64,000 bases of DNA, taken from contig JAJOHG010000090.1 of NCBI GenBank assembly GCA_021029095.1, positions 1 to 64,000 on the forward strand, in the 5' to 3' direction. The translations under genes were made by a program, and so were the position numbers. Below the pieces are notes generated by a model. It was not told where the DNA came from, did not search any database, and worked only from the letters and a program-made list of their open reading frames with translations. Source of the stretch: Phellopilus nigrolimitatus. Its lineage: Eukaryota > Basidiomycota > Agaricomycetes > Hymenochaetales > Hymenochaetaceae. This document shows positions 58,122 through 64,000 of the stretch, piece after piece (the stretch's first letter is position 1; each line of letters begins with the position of its first letter).

Positions 58122-59156
58122 TCAACTTGTCGGGAGGCCAGCTGCTTTCCACGCCTCGAAGCCGCCAATAATATCTGTCGCGTTAAGCAGCCCAAGGTCG
58201 TGCAGAGACGCGGCGGCAAGCGATGATGCGAGTCCCTTTTGATCGACTACGATGATCCGCAGGTCGTAGCGGTCTGCAATGGAGAGCCTGGTCTCGGAGC
58301 GCGGGTCGAACTGCCACTCCAGCACGCCACGGTCAACGATAAGAGCGTCGGGAATTTCACCATGCGCGGCGCGCACAGCCGTGGCACGGATGTCGACCAG
58401 CACGACCGGTAACGGAAACGCGAGGTCGTGCAGCTCGTTCAGCGCCTCCAGGGGCTTGAGGCGCTCAAGACGCGTCCGCGCAGCGTCAAGTATAAGTGCA
58501 ATAGAGCGTGCACCGCGTGGGGGCATCTTTGGGTTGACTACGTGCGATGTCTTGCGGACAATGTCCCAAAGCATGGCCTCATCGATGCTGCTCGTACCGA
58601 CATCGTCGATGTGCCCGAGCCAGCACTCGGCCTCAGTGCGCAACTCCCTGATACGACCGAGAAATTTGGCGCATGCAAGCGTGGCGGCCTTATTGAGCAG
58701 GTGCGGCGAAGAGGCGACGATGAGCATGGGCCAGCTCTGAGCGTGTGGCGGGCCGGGCGCGACGACGAAAAGATATTCCTTGCGTTGTAGGATATGCTGT
58801 ATTTTGGCGACGACATGGCGAAGGAAGGGCTCGCGGTCGTTGCCGAGTGAGAGCGTGAGCGCAACACCGACTTTAACGCCATCGATAGTCTCCGCAGCGT
58901 TAACAGTTTTGAACGCGATGCCCTCCGCTACGCGTTCACGGACGCACTCGAGACTTCTATGGGTATCGTCATCGATGGCGGCGGGCTGCTTGAGTGTTGC
59001 GCTCGCCTTCCGCCGACTGCGCCTGGCCGACATGGTGGCGACTACCAGAGAAGCGTGAGAAGAACGGAAGTCGGAAGTGCGGGGAGACTGTGCGGGCGCA
59101 CGCGCTCTGCGGTCAACGTCCAACTTCTTCCTCAACACTCGCCGCGTCCGCACCAT
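58122..59156 (-). CDS. Rhodanese-domain protein lacking the catalytic cysteine
   Basis: Single exon, 344 codons. The first 40 residues are basic and may not belong: MSARRSRRKASATLKQPA is an alternative start. Residues about 75-250 form an uncharacterised domain (GVKVGVALTLSLGNDREPFL, FVVAPGPPHAQSWPMLIVAS, KAATLACAKFLGRIRE, DEAMLWDIVRKTS). Residues about 250-344 are a rhodanese fold: LPVVLVDIRATAVRAAHGEI, DALIVDRGVLEWQFDP, RYDLRIIVVDQKGLASSLAA and GLLNATDIIGGFEAWKAAGL. Active rhodaneses of this type have CQEG-like sequence where this protein reads DQKG, so sulfurtransfer is unlikely. It may be a binding or regulatory module. The intact reading frame argues that it is functional. Confidence 0.8.
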   Translation of the reverse strand: MVRTRRVLRKKLDVDRRARAPAQSPRTSDFRSSHASLVVATMSARRSRRKASATLKQPAAIDDDTHRSLECVRERVAEGIAFKTVNAAETIDGVKVGVALTLSLGNDREPFLRHVVAKIQHILQRKEYLFVVAPGPPHAQSWPMLIVASSPHLLNKAATLACAKFLGRIRELRTEAECWLGHIDDVGTSSIDEAMLWDIVRKTSHVVNPKMPPRGARSIALILDAARTRLERLKPLEALNELHDLAFPLPVVLVDIRATAVRAAHGEIPDALIVDRGVLEWQFDPRSETRLSIADRYDLRIIVVDQKGLASSLAAASLHDLGLLNATDIIGGFEAWKAAGLPTS

Positions 59157-59585
59157 CGTCGCTCGCGTTCTATTCTATATCATGCTCGCATAACTGTCGG
59201 TAAGCTCCTCGTCTTCGTTTCCGCCTCGTGTCGCACGTCGGGAATGTCGTGTTGACCCTCATGCTCGCAGTTCCTTGTCGCCGAAGTTACCAACGACTGC
59301 TTCTTGCTCATAGTGCACGTTCAGTACATACAAATATTCCTTCACTCGTTCTTCAACTTCGACGTCGTGCTCGACGCGCCTGACCCACGTTCAACTGAAC
59401 GTGCCGAGGGTCGTTCGCTTGTCTATGAAATTTCTCTATCAATAGTTGCCACGCCGTAAGCACCAGGTGTGATTTCTTAGATATCTATATTTGCTGCAGA
59501 CCAGCTGATAAGTCTTGACCAGGCTGTTCCACTACTATAAAGCACTCGCAGAACTCGTGTTACCGTCGCGCCCGATTACTTGGCC
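59157..59585. promoter_or_regulatory. Divergent promoter region
   Basis: About 430 bp between the divergent rhodanese-like and F-box genes. TATA-like ATTCTATATCATG lies near 59,170. No specific factor site is claimed. Confidence 0.45.
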
Positions 59586-61604
59586 ATGGTTTACTCGACA
59601 GAGGTGCACGCATACACTACATTCGGCATGCATTTCTTCATCCCTCCAGAGATTGTTGTTACGGTATTCTCCAACCTCGACTGGCGGACCCTCGTCCGCT
59701 GCTCTGTGGTATGTTTTTAAAGAGCATACAGCCGCATCGTCTGTGCTGTTTCATCTAACTCCGGCGCAGGTCTGTCGGTTTTGGCGGCAGCTGATCCGCG
59801 AAACGCTCGCATTGCAGTACAAGGTCGAACTCGGGGCGAACGGCGTCGATGACGGGCCTGCAGGAGGCCTGTCTGTCACAGAGCGCATGCGTCTCCTGCT
59901 GGAACGCCGGCGGGCGTGGCGTGCCCTCGACTTCAAGCGCTGTGTGCCTATGTCGACTCCGGGTGAGTGCCATGCGTACGAGCTCGTCGGTGGCGTGTTT
60001 GCGAAGGCCATGAACCCGCAGGGCGTGATGGGCCTGGTTTCGAACCCGGGATCGCGTCACTTGTCCTTGATCAAGCTCCCGTCGGCTGGTGCGGAGGGCG
60101 AGTCGATAGTACGCGAGGACGTTGGGTTGCTCTGTAGGGACTTCGCTATGGATCCAACGCAAGACCTAATCGCTTTGTTAGAGCAGCCAAACTCGTGAGT
60201 CTGGGTCCGGTTTATTCTCACGGATTTCACGGATTCTAAAGTATAATGTAGGGAAGCGCCTTCGGTATCAGTCCACTTGCGTACGATCTCTACAAACGCG
60301 AATCATCCCCTTGCATCCGCGCCAGTCCTCAAGCACTCTCTAAAAGCGCCTTTTGAAGGTGCCGAGATGCAGATTTGTGATGACGTCGTTGCAATCTTCA
60401 TTCGTATTCTCAACGTCCCGAGGCTACTTATCTGGCAATGGACAACTGGGAAGCTTCTTGTGGTGAGTCAGTCAAACGCTTTCTAGCAGCTTTCCACTGA
60501 CTTTCATCGCCTGAAGCACGAGCTCAACTGCCTCACTTGCCGTTTCATCGATGATTTCTCTTTAATCTCTAACCGCGCGTTCATGATGACGAGCCGCTCC
60601 CCCCAAGGTGCAATCAGAGTGCACACTTTCTGGGCACCTGAAGTCGACGATCCCATCAACAGTGGGCGTGGGTCTTCAAGTAAGGAATGGAAGGTCGGCT
60701 GCATGGCGCTTCTCTTCCCAGCACTACAGCCAAATAATCATTATGCGGAGCTCTCTTCGCACACCGCGCCATTTACTGCCCACATTCCGAAGGGAAAGCC
60801 CTTCGCGGCCGCCGAGGACGCGCGCGTGCATGTCATGAGCGTCACCACACAGCCTACGCAGCCACCTCACTCGAACTCGGACTCGGAGCTCGGGTTTCCG
60901 ACAGTGGGGCACGTCGCCAGCTTCATTGTAGTCGTTCGGAACCGCATCTTGCTCAAGTACGCGGAGCGTAAATGTGCGATGAACACGCGCGGAAACACGA
61001 TCACGGAGGTTCCCTGGGAAGAGTGGGGCCCGCGCAACACGCGCTGGCTTCCTGAGCGAAGCACTCATGCGTGGTTGCGGTACGTTTCGCTTCCTTGCTT
61101 TCATTTTCATTTGATAAGAAATGACCACTGATTTACTCTCATGTTCGAATGCAGATACGTACATGGCGCACGGGTTGTGCGCGCGCTGCACAGCGCGTGG
61201 CCGAGCACGCGGTGCCGGATGCAGGTACTCGACTTCTGTGTGCACCCGCTGCGTGCGGGAGAGGATGACCGCGCGTGTGAGGCGGCGGACCGCGCGGAGC
61301 CAGACGTAGCATGTGCGCACCGACTTGTCGTCGGGCCGTCGCTGATCCGCGACCGCGCGGTGTTCAAGGGCGGGGGCGTCGAGAGTCGGCTGCCGTACCG
61401 CGAGGCGACGATGAAGACCGAGGTAGGCCCGTATTCGGGGTTTATGATTGACGAGGAGCGCGTCATTGGCTTGTCGGTTAGTGGTTTTACTCTATTCTAA
61501 TATATTTATCGTTATTGAAACTAAGCAACGCGTTTTCTTTTCTTTGTCAGGCTATGGCGTTCGCGAACGGCGACATGAAGCAGGTCGACGTCTTCACTTT
61601 CTAA
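59586..61604 (+). CDS. F-box protein (basidiomycete WRALDW-type family)
   Basis: Start MVYSTEVHAYTTFGMHFF at 59,586; the Met before HFFIPPEIV is an alternative start. The F-box spans FIPPEIVVTVFSNLDWRTLV, RCSVVCRFWRQLI and is split by an intron. It is followed by LALQYKVELGANGVDDGPAG and LLLERRRAWRALDFKRCV, the hallmark of a large mushroom F-box family. Later exons encode a beta-rich region (EMQICDDVVAIFIRI, LIWQWTTGKLLV, SLISNRAFMMTS, VASFIVVVRNRILLKYAER, YSGFMIDEERVIGLS, FANGDMKQVDVFTF), ending in TAA at 61,602-61,604. It probably selects substrates for an SCF ubiquitin ligase. Targets are unknown. Confidence 0.85.
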
Positions 61605-62633
61605 TTCACCAACGATCCTTTCGTATCGGCTTTTTTAATCCTTTTACCTTCGCACTCGATACGCATCGGAATTTCGGAATTTTTTGACTCTGCACAGGAT
61701 TTTCTCAGGAACTGGAACTCAGGATTCACATACCACTCGCAAACGGATCGGTTCTCCCGCTTTTCACTGATTCGTTTCTCCTTTTCTTCATGTTTACAGC
61801 TTAACTTACAGCAACTCGTTATCTGACTACATAATGCCTGAACAGGACGTCACCCCAGCGGTCACTCCGCTGGAAGTCTCCTCACACTACCGGCGTTTCC
61901 GAAATTTCTCGCCGTTTCCCTCTCGCCGCTTTCATTGCTGAATCCTTCCTCTGTATAAAATAGAGTATTGAGTGTAATATATATAATCGCGTGTACCTAA
62001 GGAGGTGTAATATACATTGTACATGTACATCAATGATGCCCGTATGAGATTATGATTTACAAGGTAGTCAACGGCATCTGTTTGGTCATCATTGGTATGG
62101 TGCTTGTGGACGTCGTCGAGTGAGATGTACGCAGGAACGCGCGATCTCGGAGGTTCCAGTGGCAGCTCGCATGGATAGAGCATGCGCGTAATCGCCTGTG
62201 CTCACTTGCGACGAGAAACCTCTGGATGCTTGCGATTTAAATAAAATAAAATAAAGTATTCAAACGAATTTGCATGTATACTGGTCTGTTTGATGAACAG
62301 TGCAGAATTGTTCGGATCGCATATTAGGCTCGGAAGTAAGCCTGCTTCCGGGTGCCCCTTAAAACTGATGGAACGACATGGTGAACGCTACGAAGATAAA
62401 TGTGGACATCATAAGTATCTCAGTTAAACAGAATTTGTTTTTGTAATCTTTGAGCAGTCATTGAACAGTCATTGAACATACATGTACAGTAATGACATCA
62501 ACAATACAGAAGTAAGAAGCCAAGGTTACAACGTCAGTACTGGACAAGAGATTGAATGTTCGTGCCAACACTAATACAGCGCCTGAGCCTAGTGCATGGC
62601 ATTGCTAGACCGCGAACAGGGGTCAGCGCCAAT
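61605..62633. other. Intergenic region
   Basis: About 1 kb, AT-rich from 61,930. The part from about 62,460 resembles the 3' flank of kinase-like copies 1 and 2. No gene is seen. Confidence 0.55.
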
Positions 62634-64000
62634 TCATGAAGGAATCCTCTCCCACAGTGCTTCCGACAGAAGACGTAGCTCTCTACACCGCATCAGCTTA
62701 TCAGGGCTTCTACAACTCTACAAGTAACAAGGATCACATCAGTCTTTGAAAATAATTTACAAGTTAAAGCCATGCGTCTTTACCGGTTTCTTTTCTTTGC
62801 AATTATGCATTCGAGACTCAGTGAAATCGAGGATGGAGAATCCGCCAGCGATGGTTCGAACAACATTACGTGGTTCAAGGTCCTCATGGACTATACCTAG
62901 ACCATGTAATTCCTGGGCCACTTCTAAGACCTTCTCCCTAAAATCATGTATATGGAAAGATTGAGGTCAGAACAATCAATAAACCCAGATCGCTCACTTT
63001 TCATTCGGATTTAGATCTTCCCACTTCCACAAAGCATCACCTTGCAGTTCCAGTATCAAAACAGAAAGATTGCCGCCCTCGAACATCCCAAAGCACTGAG
63101 GTGCGATGCGCTTCGACAACTTCCCGGGCTGACGACAGGCGCGTTCCAGAATTTGGTAAATGCCGAACTCATGTCGAAGTCGGTCACGCCTAATCTCATC
63201 TTCAGTCTTCAGAACCTCGACAAATTTGACGGCGAATGCTCGTGGAATCCAGTTATCCTGAGCGCTCTTCGTCTCCAATTGGCCTTCATAGACCAGTCCT
63301 GTAGAGCCATGGCCGAGAGGGCGAGTGAGCCGTAAGTAGATAGGTTCGTCGGTATTGTCCGTCAGCCCGGTCGTGAACGTAGGATTTATTTCTTGAAGAG
63401 AGAACCAATGTGGCTCTGGTGTTTCTGGTGGTGCCATGGTGATTCTTAACGCACAAAGTTCTTCAGGAAAATCTTCTGACTTGGGTCTTGCATCTTCGGC
63501 AATGTTATCGAGGCACATATCTTCTCTTATTTCCAGTGAGGGCACATCAACTTCATTTGCAGCAGCCAGGAGGGCACCAAGGAAAGCACGAAAAGCTCTG
63601 GTCTCGCCCTCTATCGAGAGCATGGGAGAATACGTCAGATATGGTTGTTCATCAGGGGAGTGAAGACCACCGCGATGAAGACGAAGGATGATCCAATGAT
63701 TGTACGAAGTCAGGAAAAGCCACTCGGTTTTCCATGAATCCATGTATAAAGCGGCCTGCCCGACAAGGTCAACAGTCAATTACATCGAGAGCAAGCAGCA
63801 GATCGACCTTTAGTATGACTTTTTCCATCAACGACCGATTGTGCCAATTTAAGTGAAATCCGCCCGCTGGTAAACAACTTCCGACTTCAGAAAGAACTTG
63901 ATCAGACTTGGCATCGGCAAGAGCTACCCGCTTCAAGTCTACTATGAAATCATAATCGACTTTTGAAGCATATCCATCAGCCACGGGTTCGTCGTTAGTA
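62634..64000 (-). CDS. Nuclease-like/kinase-like fusion gene, copy 3, open to window edge (5' end missing)
   Basis: The visible part is uninterrupted. At the right edge it reads VADGYASKVDYDFIVD, VALADAKSDQV and LPAGGFHLNW, then an intron of about 50 nt (GTCGATCTG...CGGGCAG). ALYMDSWKTEWLFLTSYNHW and LTYSPMLSIEGETRAFRAFL follow. The kinase-like half has LGHGSTGLVYEG, RAFAVKFVEV, then after an intron VAQELHGLGIVHEDLEPRNV, LDFTESRMHNCKEKKP, and in a last exon SCRSPDKLMRCRELRLLSEA, LWERIPS with TGA at 62,634-62,636. Glycine loop, Lys, H-x-D, the following Asn and a DF(G/T) element are present. The D-x(n)-DAK segment resembles a PD-(D/E)XK core by motif only. The first exon lies beyond the window. 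Confidence 0.72.

Overview
The window is nuclear DNA of a basidiomycete fungus, most likely an Agaricomycete and possibly a polypore. The support is: many introns of about 50-60 bp inside conserved proteins; gene families typical of mushrooms (propeptide-bearing S8 subtilases, F-box proteins, a gamma-glutamylcyclotransferase-like protein with a C-terminal membrane anchor, fungal-only conserved proteins); an intron-containing tRNA-Ser; and Tf1/sushi-like, hAT-like, PIF/Harbinger-like and Tc1-like mobile DNA. Exon limits were read by eye.

Layout. 1-22 kb is repeat-rich. After a 396-bp hAT-type MITE and an intact spermidine-synthase-like membrane gene (688-2767), a segmental block follows: broken subtilase, unidentified relic, 3' fragment of a TCP11 gene. 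It is present as copy A (2.65-7.2 kb) and copy B (15.7-20.0 kb). Between them lies a 6,959-bp non-autonomous LTR retrotransposon (7732-14690, 5-bp target duplication GAGGC). A third, inverted copy C lies at 46.9-51.8 kb. The intact TCP11 gene is at 55.7-57.9 kb.

22.7-45.4 kb is a conventional gene-dense stretch: tRNA-Ser(UGA), an LSH/IRC5-type SNF2 remodeller, the mismatch-repair gene PMS1, a formamidase, a fungal conserved protein, the histone-fold subunit of DNA polymerase epsilon (Dpb4/POLE3), a GGCT-like membrane protein, an unknown protein with an internal repeat, a secreted amidase and a disordered basic nuclear-type protein. Three genes for chromatin, repair and replication lie within 12 kb.

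46-64 kb is again mixed: block C, an intronless AT-rich F-box gene, TCP11, a rhodanese-like protein lacking its catalytic cysteine, and a second F-box gene. A gene for a kinase-like protein with an N-terminal segment resembling a PD-(D/E)XK nuclease core occurs three times (20.5-22.1, 53.7-54.9 and 62.6-64.0 kb). Two copies are broken. The third reads open to the window edge.

The strongest candidates for further work are the LTR element with a self-complementary (Tf1-style) primer site, expandable minisatellites in its LTRs and no gag-pol, and the recurrent nuclease-like/kinase gene family tied to the TCP11-subtilase duplications.
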